From contig CAVZWN010000001.1 of the NCBI GenBank assembly GCA_963779055.1, forward strand, positions 248,001-312,000: a DNA stretch of 64,000 nt, in the 5' to 3' direction. Source of the DNA: Sulfurimicrobium sp963779055 (lineage in GTDB: Bacteria; Pseudomonadota; Gammaproteobacteria; Burkholderiales; Sulfuricellaceae). A model generated the notes under the pieces. That model made no database searches. It was not told the DNA's origin and saw nothing but the letters and a program-made list of their open reading frames with translations. Each line of letters opens with the position of its first letter. Within the stretch, counting starts at the first letter, position 1. Shown here piece after piece: positions 9,237 to 18,465 of this stretch. Both the position numbers and the translations under genes were made by a program.

Positions 9237-10268
9237 ATGAATTCCAACTGGCAGGATTATTTGCTCGCCGCAGGCGCCCGGATCGAAAACCAGCAGCTTA
9301 TGGACTTTGGCTCGCCACAACAGGAAATCCTGGCTGCGCAGAAGGGCAGTATTCTGACCGATCTTTCACATCTGAGCGTGATTCAGTTTGCCGGTGACGA
9401 CAGCGAAGCTTTCCTGCAAGGCCAGGTGAGCTGCGACGTAAAGCAGGCGACGCTGGCGCAGGCCCGGCTGGGCAGCTACTGCACACCCAAGGGGCGGATG
9501 CTGGCGACTTTCCTGCTGTGGCGCAGCGAGGAAGGGTTTTTCATGCAGTTGCCGGCGCCATTGCGTGAAGCCATTCAGAAACGTCTCACCATGTACGTCA
9601 TGCGCTCCAAGGTGAAAGTGAACGATGCCAGCGAGCAGATGATCCGCCTCGGCATCGCCGGAGAAACTGCGCCAGCCGCGCTGGCCGAACTGGGTGGCAC
9701 CGCCCCGCAGGATGACTATGGCGTTGCCCGTTGTGGTCCGGTCACTGCCATCCGTCTGCCGGGGCAGCGCTTCGAAATTCTCGTGGCGCCGGAAAATGCC
9801 GCTGCGGTATGGCAGACCCTGAACAAGCATTGCACGCCTGTGGGCAGCGGCTGCTGGGAATGGCTGGAAATTCAGGCCGGGATTCCCATGGTGACAGCCG
9901 GAACCCAGGAACAGTTTGTGCCGCAGATGGCGAATATGGAGCTGATCGGCGGCGTCAGCTTTACCAAGGGCTGTTATCCGGGCCAGGAAATTGTGGCGCG
10001 TTCGCAGTACCTGGGCAAGGTAAAACGCCGCATGTACCGCGCCCACCTTGATTCCGATGTCGCACCGCAGCCAGGAGATGTGCTGTTCGGACAGGGGGCG
10101 TCAGAACAGTCCGGCGGTATGCTCATGAACGTTCAGCCATCGCCTGAGGGCGGATTCGACCTGCTGGCCGTGATCCTGAATGCCAGCATCGAATCCGGTG
10201 CCGTGCACTGGAAAACCCCGGATGGGCCAGTGCTGAAACTACAGAGTTTGCCTTACTCGGTTGAATAG
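9237..10268 (+). CDS. ygfZ: Folate-binding Fe-S cluster maintenance protein YgfZ
   Basis: A GcvT-like protein of 343 residues from the ATG at 9237; an in-frame TTG at 9219 would add six residues but is unlikely. The family signature KGCYPGQEIVARSQYLG is present at about residues 244-260, including the conserved Cys. YgfZ binds tetrahydrofolate and helps repair or mature certain Fe-S enzymes in the cytoplasm. Fe-S proteins are abundant in this window (NifJ, HoxFUY). It is divergent from the ygfX-like gene and convergent with nadB. Confidence 0.92.
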   Translation: MNSNWQDYLLAAGARIENQQLMDFGSPQQEILAAQKGSILTDLSHLSVIQFAGDDSEAFLQGQVSCDVKQATLAQARLGSYCTPKGRMLATFLLWRSEEGFFMQLPAPLREAIQKRLTMYVMRSKVKVNDASEQMIRLGIAGETAPAALAELGGTAPQDDYGVARCGPVTAIRLPGQRFEILVAPENAAAVWQTLNKHCTPVGSGCWEWLEIQAGIPMVTAGTQEQFVPQMANMELIGGVSFTKGCYPGQEIVARSQYLGKVKRRMYRAHLDSDVAPQPGDVLFGQGASEQSGGMLMNVQPSPEGGFDLLAVILNASIESGAVHWKTPDGPVLKLQSLPYSVE

Positions 10269-10303
10269 GCGTTTGTAGTGATAGCGCGCGAGTTTGGGGC
10301 GGA

Positions 10304-11893
10304 TTATTGATCCGGCACCAGGACAGTGTTTTCCGCTGCGGGTAACTGCTCCGGATAATCCCGGCTGAAATGCAGACCGCGGCTTTCATGCCGCAGCATG
10401 GCGCTGTGCACGATCAGTTCCGCCGTCTGGACCAGGTTGCGCAGTTCGATCAGGTCGTTGCTGACGCGGAAATTGCTGTAATACTCGAAAATTTCTTCCT
10501 GTAGCAGATTGATCCTTTTGAGCGCGCGCTGGAGGCGTTTGCTGGTGCGCACGATGCCGACATAGTCCCACATGAAGCGGCGCAGTTCTTCCCAGTTGTG
10601 GGAGATGATGATTTCCTCGTCGGCATCGGTCACCCGGCTTTCATCCCATTCCGGCAGGGCGGGTATCGGCGAATCCTGCTGTTCCAGAATATCCCGCGCA
10701 GCAGCCTGGGCGAACACGACACATTCCAGCAACGAATTGCTGGCCAGCCGGTTGGCGCCGTGCAGGCCGGTATGCGCCACTTCACCCACCGCATAGAGAT
10801 TGTGGATGTCGGTCCTGGCGCGCAGGTCGGTCATGACGCCGCCGCAGGTGTAATGGGCGGCCGGCACCACGGGAATGGGGTCGTGCGCGATATCGATGCC
10901 CAGTTCCATGCAGCGCGCGTAGATGTTGGGGAAATGTTCCCTGAGGAAGGCCTCGGATTTGTGCGAGATGTCGAGGTAAACACAATCCAGCCCGCGTTTT
11001 TTCATTTCAAAGTCGATTGCCCGCGCAACGACGTCGCGCGGCGCCAGTTCGGCGCGGGGGTCGTGGTCGGGCATGAAGCGGGTGCCATCCGGCAGCTTGA
11101 GCAGGCCGCCTTCACCACGTACCGCTTCGGTAATCAGGAAGGATTTTGCGTGCGGGTGATAGAGGCAGGTGGGGTGGAACTGGATGAATTCCATGTTCGC
11201 CACCCGGCAGCCGGCGCGCCATCCCATGGCGATGCCATCCCCTGCAGCTACGTCGGGATTGGTGGTGTAGAGGTAAACCTTGCCAGCCCCGCCGGTGGCA
11301 AGAATAGTATGCTGGGCGGAAAAGGTCCTGACCTTGCCGGACTGGTTGTCGAGCGCATAGAGACCGAAGCAGCGGTTCGCCAGTGCAGGGTCGCTCAGGC
11401 CCAGCTTTCTGCCGGTGATCAGGTCAATGGCGATGTGTTCTTCCAGCAGGGTGATGTTGGGATGGGCCTTGACTCGCTGCGACAGGGTCATTTGCACTGC
11501 CGCACCCGTCGCGTCTGCTGCATGCACGATACGGCGGTGGCTGTGGCCACCTTCGCGCGTCAGGTGCAGTTCCTCGCTGTGCTGCTCGTCATGGCTGAAC
11601 TGGACGCCTTGCCGGATAAGCCATTCGATTGTGGATTTGCCATGTTCCACGACAAAACGCGTGGCGTTCTCGCCGCACAGTCCGGCGCCGGCAACGAATG
11701 TGTCCTGAATATGGGACTGGATCGAGTCGTCATCACCCAGTACCGCCGCGATGCCACCCTGGGCCCAGTTGCTGGCGCCATCAAGCAGGGATTTTTTGGT
11801 AATGAGCCCGATCTTTTTGTGTTCTGCCAGATGCAGGGAGAGGGTCATCCCTGCCAGACCACTGCCGATGATTACTACATCAAATTGTTCCAC
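10304..11893 (-). CDS. nadB: L-aspartate oxidase
   Basis: A 529-residue flavoprotein that oxidises L-aspartate to iminoaspartate, the first step of NAD synthesis from aspartate. The FAD-binding Rossmann motif VVIIGSGLAGMTLSLHLAE is at the N-terminus, followed by GASNWAQGGIAAVLG. Substrate-side residues are in THREGGHSHRRIVH-like text (here LTREGGHSHRRIVH) and in the HYTCGGV and GLHGANRLASNSLLE blocks. Length matches the family. It is transcribed away from rpoE; nadB and rpoE are also divergent neighbours in many gammaproteobacteria. nadA and nadC are not in the window. Confidence 0.95.
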   Translation of the reverse strand: MEQFDVVIIGSGLAGMTLSLHLAEHKKIGLITKKSLLDGASNWAQGGIAAVLGDDDSIQSHIQDTFVAGAGLCGENATRFVVEHGKSTIEWLIRQGVQFSHDEQHSEELHLTREGGHSHRRIVHAADATGAAVQMTLSQRVKAHPNITLLEEHIAIDLITGRKLGLSDPALANRCFGLYALDNQSGKVRTFSAQHTILATGGAGKVYLYTTNPDVAAGDGIAMGWRAGCRVANMEFIQFHPTCLYHPHAKSFLITEAVRGEGGLLKLPDGTRFMPDHDPRAELAPRDVVARAIDFEMKKRGLDCVYLDISHKSEAFLREHFPNIYARCMELGIDIAHDPIPVVPAAHYTCGGVMTDLRARTDIHNLYAVGEVAHTGLHGANRLASNSLLECVVFAQAAARDILEQQDSPIPALPEWDESRVTDADEEIIISHNWEELRRFMWDYVGIVRTSKRLQRALKRINLLQEEIFEYYSNFRVSNDLIELRNLVQTAELIVHSAMLRHESRGLHFSRDYPEQLPAAENTVLVPDQ

Positions 11894-11980
11894 GCCGTAT
11901 CCAGTGAGATTCAGTTTGAGAAATCCCGAAAATCATACCATGTGCCCCCGTACCCAAACGCAATGACTTTACTAAGGATG

Positions 11981-12009
11981 TGAACTATTCGGAGTGAATG
12001 CCTGTCTTT
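11981..12009 (+). promoter_or_regulatory. Candidate sigma-E-type promoter upstream of rpoE
   Basis: TGAACTA (11981-11987) resembles the -35 element GGAACTT of extracytoplasmic sigma-E promoters, and TCTTT (12005-12009) is a loose match to the -10 element after 17 bases. Autoregulation of rpoE is well known in related operons. A separate vegetative-like -10 hexamer, TATACT, lies at 12056-12061 without a convincing -35. Both are weak sequence matches. Confidence 0.3.
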
Positions 12010-12102
12010 GTAGGAGGCAGTAGTCTTGCGTTTTCTGCAAAGCGCTTGAAAACGTTATACTGCACACTGACAAAAATAAGCTGTTTCAGGGAGTAGGCCC
12101 AG

Positions 12103-12702
12103 ATGGGTGATCGGGAAGTTGATCAACAACTGGTTGAGCGCGCGCAGCATGGTGACAAGCGTGCCTTCGAGTTGCTGGTGATCAAATACCAGCGCAAGCT
12201 CGCCCGGCTGTTGTCGCGTTTTATCCGCGACTCGGCAGAGGTCGAGGACGTGGCGCAGGAAGCCTTCATCAAGGCTTACCGCGCCTTGCCCTCGTTCCGT
12301 GGCGAGAGTGCCTTTTATACATGGCTGTACCGGATCGGCATTAATACTGCCAAAAACTATCTGGTCGCCCAGGGGCGGCGTGCGCCCACCAGCACTGAAT
12401 TTAGCCCGGAAGATGCGGAAAATTTCGAGGGTGCGAGCGAGTTGCGGGATAACAACACGCCGGAACATGAGTTGATGACCAAACAGATTGGTCAGACAGT
12501 GAACTCTGCGATGGCGGCGTTGCCAGAGGAGTTAAGAACGGCGATTACCTTGCGCGAAATCGAAGGATTGAGCTATGAGGAAATCGCAGAGGTGATGAAC
12601 TGCCCGATCGGGACCGTCAGGTCGCGGATATTCCGGGCGCGTGAGGCAATCGCCGAGAAATTGCGGCCTTTGCTGGATACACATAAAGACAAGAGGTGGT
12701 AA
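12103..12702 (+). CDS. rpoE: RNA polymerase sigma-E factor (RpoE/AlgU)
   Basis: A 199-residue ECF sigma factor that directs the envelope-stress regulon. Region 2 is visible as VEDVAQEAFIKAYRALPSF and FYTWLYRIGINTAKNYL (about residues 47-90); region 4 as ALPEELRTAITLREIEGLSYEEIAEVM with the recognition helix PIGTVRSRIFRAREAI (about 165-180). It heads a tightly packed operon with its anti-sigma factor, the periplasmic regulator RseB, RseC, and a DegP-type protease, the classical sigma-E control set. The ATG is preceded by CAGGGAG. Confidence 0.96.
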   Translation: MGDREVDQQLVERAQHGDKRAFELLVIKYQRKLARLLSRFIRDSAEVEDVAQEAFIKAYRALPSFRGESAFYTWLYRIGINTAKNYLVAQGRRAPTSTEFSPEDAENFEGASELRDNNTPEHELMTKQIGQTVNSAMAALPEELRTAITLREIEGLSYEEIAEVMNCPIGTVRSRIFRAREAIAEKLRPLLDTHKDKRW

Positions 12703-12704
12703 GC

Positions 12705-13196
12705 ATGAACGAGCAGATTTCCGGATTCATGGACGGCGAAGCGGATGAAGAACAGGCGAAGCGGTTGATCGCTTCTTTGCAACGTTCGGAAGCGCAACAT
12801 GAATGGCATGCCTACCACCTGATCGGCGACGAATTGCGGGATACGCCCTCTGTCTCTGGCGATTTCATGGAACGGTTCAGCGCGCGTCTGGCTGAGGAGC
12901 CTACCGTTCTGGCGCCCGCCCGGCTTGCCAGGCCACGGGCGAAAACTTTTGCCCTGTCCGCAGCCGCATCGGTGGCGGCTGTAGGCTTTGTGGTCTGGGC
13001 AGTGATGCAGACGGGCACAGAAAACACGAATCCGGCCATGCTGGCGGCAAATGCGCCGCAGGTTGAGCTGTCCAGCGCCAATGTCAGTCCTTATCTGCTG
13101 GCGCATCAGGAGTATTCGCACAACGTGGCGTTGCAGGACGCGAACGCCTATGTACGAACAGCATCTTCTGATGTGCGCGAGGCTGTTGCGCGATGA
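12705..13196 (+). CDS. rseA: Anti-sigma-E factor RseA
   Basis: I place the start at the ATG at 12705 (MNEQISGFMDGEA), preceded by AAGAGGTGG; an in-frame GTG at 12696 overlaps the rpoE end and is less likely. The cytoplasmic N-terminal domain (about residues 1-75) has the RseA/MucA pattern ISGFMDGEADEEQ..., with WHAYHLIGDELR. One membrane segment follows (about 90-107, LSAAASVAAVGFVVWAVM), then a periplasmic tail of about 55 residues that would be cut by a DegS-like protease and bound by RseB. Its stop overlaps the rseB start by four bases. Confidence 0.92.
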   Translation: MNEQISGFMDGEADEEQAKRLIASLQRSEAQHEWHAYHLIGDELRDTPSVSGDFMERFSARLAEEPTVLAPARLARPRAKTFALSAAASVAAVGFVVWAVMQTGTENTNPAMLAANAPQVELSSANVSPYLLAHQEYSHNVALQDANAYVRTASSDVREAVAR

Positions 13197-14152
13197 GGGT
13201 TGGCCGCTGTGTAGCAGCGCTGGCTCTTGCTTGTCTGCCGGGGCTGGCCATGGCAGAAGCCAATGGCAATGAGGGTATCGTCTGGCTGGAAAAAATCGCT
13301 TCTGCCGCACATCAGCTCAATTACAGCGGGACCTTTGTCTATCAACGCGGCGCCTACATGGAAACATCCAGCATTGTTCATGTGATGGACGAAAGCGGCG
13401 AACATGAGAAGCTGGAAGCGCTGGATGGCCCGCCGCGCGAGTTCATCCGCAACAATGACGAAGTGATCTGTTTTATGCCTGCAAATAAAGGCTTCGCAGT
13501 TGACGGGCGCAGATCACAGAAAAATTTTCCGGCACTTCTGCCGCGCCAGTTATCGGGTATTGGTGAAAATTATGCAGTCAGGCTGGGCGGGACTGAGCGC
13601 GTGGCCGGTCATGTTTGCCAGAACGTGATTCTGGAACCGCGCGACACTTACCGTTATGGCCACCGTTTTTGTGCTGAAAGCAGCAGCGGCCTGTTGCTCA
13701 AGGCCAGCGCGCTGAACGAGAAAAATGAGGTGGTGAATCAGTTCTCTTTCACCCAGGCGCGGATTGGCGGAAGCATCGATCCTGAACAGTTGAAGCCGAA
13801 ATACGCCAGGCATTCTCCTGTCCAGCAGCGGGCTGTGCCCGCCATGGCCGATTCAGGCTGGCAGGTGAAATCACTGCCTGCCGGCTTCAAGAAAATCATG
13901 GAGCAGAAACGCACCTTCCCCGGCAAGAAAGTTTCAGCCAATCATCTGGTTTTTTCTGATGAACTGGTTGCGGTGTCGGTCTTTATCGAGCCTCTGGCCG
14001 GAATGGAAAAACCTGTTTCCGGGCTTTCGAATCAGGGTTCGATCAATGTTTATACCAAACCAGTGGCTGATTTTCAGGTGACTGTCCTCGGTGAGGTGCC
14101 TGCGGCGACCGTGATGCACATTGCAAATTCCGTATTTTTTTCAGCCAGATAG
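13193..14152 (+). CDS. rseB: Sigma-E regulatory protein RseB/MucB
   Basis: A 319-residue periplasmic protein with a signal peptide (MRVGRCVAALALACLPGLAMA). The N-terminal LolA-like lipid-sensing domain contains LNYSGTFVYQRGAYMETSSI and a C-terminal domain carries the RseA-contacting region. RseB shields RseA from proteolysis until it binds off-pathway lipopolysaccharide. The ATG overlaps the rseA stop (ATGA), and rseC begins 17 bases downstream. Confidence 0.93.
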   Translation: MRVGRCVAALALACLPGLAMAEANGNEGIVWLEKIASAAHQLNYSGTFVYQRGAYMETSSIVHVMDESGEHEKLEALDGPPREFIRNNDEVICFMPANKGFAVDGRRSQKNFPALLPRQLSGIGENYAVRLGGTERVAGHVCQNVILEPRDTYRYGHRFCAESSSGLLLKASALNEKNEVVNQFSFTQARIGGSIDPEQLKPKYARHSPVQQRAVPAMADSGWQVKSLPAGFKKIMEQKRTFPGKKVSANHLVFSDELVAVSVFIEPLAGMEKPVSGLSNQGSINVYTKPVADFQVTVLGEVPAATVMHIANSVFFSAR

Positions 14153-14169
14153 TATAAAAACTGCCGATC

Positions 14170-14652
14170 ATGCTAGAAACCGAAGGGGTGGTGGTCAAAC
14201 TGGGCGCTGATGGCGCTTATGTCGAAACTGCACGAGCTTCGTCCTGCGGTACCTGCAGTTCCCAGAAAAGCTGCGGCACATCCAGCCTGGGCCAGTTGCT
14301 TGGAGGCCAGGCCAGGCCATTCAGGGTGTTGAACCCAATCGGAGCTGCCGTTGGTGAACGTGTCGTGATCGGACTCGAAGAGTCAGCCTTGCTTAGAAGT
14401 TCCCTGCTCAGCTATGTGCTGCCCCTGACCTTACTGATGGCAGGCGCCTTGCTGGGCAGTCAGCTTGCGCCGGCCGGCGCGGCAAAAGACCTGTATTCCG
14501 TTGTCGGAGCTGGCATCGGCCTGGTGCTGGGTTTTGCTGCATTGAAATGGGTGGCGGGGAGGCCGGGCGGGCAGCGGCAGTTTCAGCCGGTCATTCTGCG
14601 CCGGGTTTTTTCCTGCAATATTGTCAAACTTGCTGAGGATAGTGAAGGATGA
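14170..14652 (+). CDS. rseC: RseC/SoxR-reducing system family protein
   Basis: A 160-residue inner-membrane protein. The N-terminal cytoplasmic part has a Cys cluster (CGTCSSQKSCG, residues about 27-37) like the Cys-rich motif of RseC. Two membrane segments follow (about SLLSYVLPLTLLMAGALLG and LYSVVGAGIGLVLGFAALKW). RseC contributes to sigma-E control and, in E. coli, to reduction of the SoxR Fe-S cluster. Its stop overlaps the degP start by four bases. Confidence 0.88.
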   Translation: MLETEGVVVKLGADGAYVETARASSCGTCSSQKSCGTSSLGQLLGGQARPFRVLNPIGAAVGERVVIGLEESALLRSSLLSYVLPLTLLMAGALLGSQLAPAGAAKDLYSVVGAGIGLVLGFAALKWVAGRPGGQRQFQPVILRRVFSCNIVKLAEDSEG

Positions 14653-16029
14653 AAAGAATCATCGTCTTTTGTACACTTTTTCTGTCTTTGACCGCATTTT
14701 CCCATGCCAGGGAGCTGCCGGACTTTACCGAACTGGTGGAAAAACAGGGTGTGGCAGTGGTGAATATCAGCACTACACAGACCGTGCGCAATGAAAGTGT
14801 TTTCCCCCAGATGCCGGAGTTGTCCGAGGATGACCCGATGTATGACTTCTTCCGGCGTTTCATGCCGCATCGCAAGGGTGGCCCGCGCGAATATCAGTCG
14901 CGCTCACTCGGCTCCGGGTTCATTCTGAGCGCAGATGGTTATATCCTGACCAATGCCCATGTCGTGGATGCGGCGGACGAAGTCACGGTGCGCCTGACCG
15001 ACAAACGCGAGTTCAAGGCCAAGGTGATCGGCAGCGACCGTCGTACGGATGTTGCGCTGGTGAAAATTGATGCCAGTGGCTTGCCAAAAGTGACGATCGG
15101 CAAACCTGATCTGCTCAAGGCCGGAGAATGGGTGTTTGCCATTGGCTCGCCGTTCGGTTTCGATAACAGTGTGACGGCGGGGATCGTGAGTGCCAAGGGG
15201 CGTTCACTGCCGCAGGAAAATTATGTGCCGTTCATCCAGACCGACGTGGCAATCAACCCCGGGAATTCCGGTGGGCCGCTGTTTAACATGAGAGGTGAAG
15301 TGGTCGGCATCAATTCCCAGATATATAGCCGCAGCGGCGGCTTCATGGGGCTTTCCTTCGCAATCCCGATTGACGTGGCGATCGATATCAGCGACCAGTT
15401 GCGAACCCAGGGCAAGATCAACCGCGGCTGGCTCGGCGTGATGATCCAGGAAATGACCAAGGAACTGGCGGAGTCTTTTGGCCTGAGCAAGCCCATCGGT
15501 GCCCTGATTGCCAATGTGGACAAGGGCAGCCCGGCGGATAAGGCAGGCATGGCGGCCAGCGACGTGATTCTCAAGTTCGATGGCAAGGCGGTGGAAAATT
15601 CCACTGAACTGCCGCGTCTTGTGGCTGCGGTCAAGCCGGGCAAGCGGGTCATGGTCCAGATCTGGCGAAAGGGCGCATACAAGGATATCTCTCTGGTGGT
15701 AGGCGAATTGCCTGACAAGGGGACGCGCTGCCACGAAGGCCGGCAAGACTGGAAACAAGCTTGGTCTGACTTTGAACGAACTCAGTGACGAACAGAAGCG
15801 GGAACTCAAGGTCGGCAGCGGGTTACTGGTGGAAGATGCTGAGGGCGCTGCAGCACGCGCAGGTGTGGGCCGGGGTGATGTGATCCTGTCGGTGAATAAC
15901 CAGGATGTGAAAAGCCTGGAACAGTTCAACGATCTGGTAAACCAGTATGGTTCGGGGCGGGTTGTTGCGTTGCGCATCCTGCGCGGAGACCGTTCGCTTT
16001 ACATTCCGATCCGCATCAACGGCAAATAG
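14649..16029 (+). CDS. DegP/MucD-type periplasmic serine protease, interrupted by one frameshift
   Basis: A signal peptide (MKRIIVFCTLFLSLTAFSHA) precedes a trypsin-like domain with all three catalytic residues: His in LTNAHVVDAADEV, Asp in RRTDVALVKI, and Ser in NPGNSGGPLFN. PDZ1 follows (GWLGVMIQEMTKELAE...). The frame then breaks at a GGGG run (15719-15722); the second PDZ domain continues in another frame from about 15723 (ATKAGKTGNKLGL, NELSDEQKREL) to 16029. Removing one G gives exactly 460 codons, the usual DegP/MucD length. As sequenced, the upstream frame would end at 15788 and lose PDZ2. The protease degrades misfolded envelope proteins and is the last gene of the rpoE operon. Confidence 0.9.
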
Positions 16030-16054
16030 CGGCTTGACCGGCTACCCGCCGGAA

Positions 16055-16927
16055 TCAGGCCTTGCTGCCGACAAGCTTCTGGTAAGTGGCCAGCCGACGC
16101 GGGTCTATGCTTCCGGACGCCGTTGCCGCAAGCACCGCGCAGCCCGGCTCGGAAAGGTGGCGGCAGTTATTGAATTTGCACTGCCCGAGATAGGGGCGGA
16201 ATTCAATGAAGGCATGGTCAATTTCCTCCGGCTTGAGGTGATGCTGGCCAAATTCCTGCAGGCCGGGAGAATCGATAATGTGGCTGTCAGGATTGAGGTG
16301 GTAGAGCCGGGCATGGGTCGTGGTGTGCTTGCCCGAATCCAGAGAGGCTGAAATCTCCCGTGTTTTTGCGGTCACGCCGGGCAACAGCGCGTTGATGATG
16401 CTCGATTTCCCCATCCCGGACTGACCCACCAACACACTGGTTTCTCCTTGCAGAAAAGGGAGCAGCGGGGCCGTATCCTGATGGGCTGAGAGTGGCAGCA
16501 ATGGATAACCGAGGCCACGGTAGAGCGCGAGTTTTTCCATTGCCTTGGCCGTCTCGTCTTTCAGGTCGGCCTTGTTGAGTACAATCAGTGCCCTGATCCC
16601 GGCACTCTCCGCTGCAACCAGGCAGCGATTCACCAGTTCTTCGTAAAAGCTGGGAACAGCCGCTAGCACAATGATAATTTGTGTGACGTTGGCAGCAATG
16701 ATTTTTTCCCGGAAAGCATCCGAGCGGTAGAGCAGGGAGTGGCGCGGCAGAATGGCTTCGATTACGCCCTGATTCGGCCCGGTGAGCTTGATCTGTACGC
16801 GGTCACCGCAAGCGGATCCTCCTTTTTTGCCGCGCGTCACGCAGGCGATATGGGACCCGTCCGCGAGTTCGACCGTGAATTGACGGCCATAGCTGGCAAT
16901 GATTTGGCCTTCAGGGAGCTTTTGCAT
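16055..16927 (-). CDS. rsgA: Ribosome small-subunit-dependent GTPase RsgA
   Basis: A circularly permuted GTPase that acts late in 30S maturation. The G4-type motif VLNKADL comes before G1 (GQSGMGKSSIINALLPG), as expected for this family, and DSPGLQEFG supplies G3. The C-terminal zinc knuckle is visible in GQCKFNNCRHLSEPGCAV. I used the ATG at 16927; a TTG at 16945 would add six residues but lies in the terminator of the upstream gene. The gene is convergent with the degP gene. Confidence 0.95.
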   Translation of the reverse strand: MQKLPEGQIIASYGRQFTVELADGSHIACVTRGKKGGSACGDRVQIKLTGPNQGVIEAILPRHSLLYRSDAFREKIIAANVTQIIIVLAAVPSFYEELVNRCLVAAESAGIRALIVLNKADLKDETAKAMEKLALYRGLGYPLLPLSAHQDTAPLLPFLQGETSVLVGQSGMGKSSIINALLPGVTAKTREISASLDSGKHTTTHARLYHLNPDSHIIDSPGLQEFGQHHLKPEEIDHAFIEFRPYLGQCKFNNCRHLSEPGCAVLAATASGSIDPRRLATYQKLVGSKA

Positions 16928-16943
16928 GGCGGCAAGGATAAAC

Positions 16944-16971
16944 AAAAAACGCCCGCAAGCGGGCGTTTTTT
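16944..16971 (-). terminator. Rho-independent terminator after the outer-membrane protein gene
   Basis: A GC-rich hairpin (CGCCCG / CGGGCG with a four-base loop) is flanked by six A on one side and six T on the other, so it could work in either direction. On the minus strand it lies between the stop at 16992 and the rsgA start, and would end transcription of the outer-membrane protein gene. Confidence 0.85.
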
Positions 16972-16991
16972 AACAGCACAGGTAAATTTAC

Positions 16992-17546
16992 TTAGAAATT
17001 GATACCTACTTTGGCACTCAGCAGCCAGTTGTCTGCACCGGATTTTCCGGTCACAAATTCCTTGTTGCGGGTGTCCTGATAGCGGGCGCCAGCGCCGGCA
17101 AAGAAATGGCCGTTGCGGTAGTTGATGTTTGCAGAGGCCTGAATGCTGGACATGGCGGCTTCTTTGCCGTTCAGGTAGCCGCGCACGAAACCAATTCCGG
17201 GGCCTGCACCTACGCTCCAGCCATTGCCGATAGAGACGAAATAGTTGGGGTTCATCTCGAAACTGGTCAGCGACATGCCGTTGTGATCATATTTTCCGAG
17301 GTTGAACTGCTGACGGATCATCCCGCTAGGAGGCTGGAACCATGGGCAGTTGAGTGAAATTTCGGCTCCTTGGTAATCACTTGTGCCACCATTGTCAGCA
17401 TCCAGAGAGCCAACTACAGCAGCCAGTGTAAATTCAGGCTTCCAGCCATCGTTCTTGACCGGGAGCAATGTCCAGCCATCGGCCAGAACTGAGCCGGAAA
17501 AGGCCAGGGTGGAGAGAAGGGCGAGTGTGCCGAGCTTGTGTTTCAT
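16992..17546 (-). CDS. Predicted outer-membrane beta-barrel protein
   Basis: A 184-residue protein with a signal peptide (MKHKLGTLALLSTLAFSGSVLA). The rest alternates polar and hydrophobic residues with many Gly, Tyr and Asn, and ends in Phe (KVGINF), the usual C-terminal signature for BAM-dependent barrels. Strands such as GWSVGAGPGIGFVRGYL and HFFAGAGARYQDT suggest a small eight-strand barrel like OmpX/PagL-type proteins. No catalytic motif is recognised. It has its own terminator downstream, and AGGAGGCCTC precedes the start. Confidence 0.75.
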   Translation of the reverse strand: MKHKLGTLALLSTLAFSGSVLADGWTLLPVKNDGWKPEFTLAAVVGSLDADNGGTSDYQGAEISLNCPWFQPPSGMIRQQFNLGKYDHNGMSLTSFEMNPNYFVSIGNGWSVGAGPGIGFVRGYLNGKEAAMSSIQASANINYRNGHFFAGAGARYQDTRNKEFVTGKSGADNWLLSAKVGINF

Positions 17547-17647
17547 TATGAGAGGCCTCCTGAGCTGTTGAGCAGAACAATGTTAAACGCCGCCACTTTA
17601 AATCATCCTGGGGATAATATCAATTGGCAAGCGTTTGTTTATTCAGG

Positions 17648-17998
17648 TTAATTATTTAGTGTTTCCATTGTGATGGTGATTTCGCTGAAATAACGAATCG
17701 CTTGCGGGTCGCCAGACAGGGAATCGATTTTGCTCCAGTCTGTAGCTTGCACCTGTTTCTGGTAAGGTTTATATCCTTTAGCCTTGCATGTCAGTGTCCC
17801 AGGGGCATTTTTCGGCATGCCGTCCACTTTCCCCGGAGCATTGAATTCACGCAGGCCAGCCTTGTCCTCAAAGCTGCAATCCGCGAGTACGTTTGCATTG
17901 ACTTTGATGTGGCTGTTTGCGGGGCGGCTATTGCAGGCCACCATGCAGCAACCACCCAAGGATGTGGCGATCAGGCCCAGTAACAGCAGTCGTTTCAT
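17648..17998 (-). CDS. Small predicted lipoprotein
   Basis: The start at 17998 (MKRLLLLGLIATSLGGCC) is preceded by GGAGGG and places a lipobox (LGGC) at about residues 14-17, so it should be lipid-anchored. An upstream in-frame start at 18016 would only add six residues ahead of the signal. The mature part (about 100 residues) contains SFEDKAGLREFNAPGKVDGMP and ends in an ITITMETLNN strand. No family recognised. It stands alone between the barrel protein and the cytochrome, all on the minus strand. Confidence 0.65.
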   Translation of the reverse strand: MKRLLLLGLIATSLGGCCMVACNSRPANSHIKVNANVLADCSFEDKAGLREFNAPGKVDGMPKNAPGTLTCKAKGYKPYQKQVQATDWSKIDSLSGDPQAIRYFSEITITMETLNN

Positions 17999-18086
17999 TG
18001 AAAACCCTCCGGTCAAAACGGTGTTTGCATGAGGGGGGATTGTGGCCCTGCCTGTTCAGTTTGACAAGAAGTTTATGATCTTGTGA

Positions 18087-18398
18087 TCACTTTAGCCGAT
18101 AGTAGGTGGCGTTGAGGTAAGCCGCAACATGCGCTTCTTCTTCCGGGAACCATCCAGCACCAACATTGTTGTTGCATGCCTTGACGCGTGCGGTCAGTTG
18201 TTCCTTGCTGTTGGCTTTGCGGTCGGCGCGGGTGTATATCTTGCTGCCATCCCCGCCGAATTTGGAGGCGTGGCAGGCAACGCAGGATTTGTCGTGCAGT
18301 GTCTTGCCGATCTTGACATCGCCCTTGTCCATGGAATCGGCAATGGCGGGGCTTGCGGCAATTAGCGCGAGGCTGAGGCTGGTGAGAAAGGTTTTCAT
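18087..18398 (-). CDS. Small periplasmic cytochrome c (class I)
   Basis: A 103-residue protein with a signal peptide (MKTFLTSLSLALIAASPAIA) and a single haem motif CVACH at about residues 39-43, near the start of the mature chain as in class I cytochromes. No obvious axial Met follows; the only Met residues are Met1 and one near residue 23, so the sixth ligand may be another residue, possibly one of the downstream His. Likely a soluble electron carrier; partner unknown. Confidence 0.8.
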   Translation of the reverse strand: MKTFLTSLSLALIAASPAIADSMDKGDVKIGKTLHDKSCVACHASKFGGDGSKIYTRADRKANSKEQLTARVKACNNNVGAGWFPEEEAHVAAYLNATYYRLK

Positions 18399-18465
18399 GA
18401 GAATCTCCGTTTGATGGGGGTGCGTACCTTAATACTCTAACAAATAACTCGGGTATTGTGCAAAT

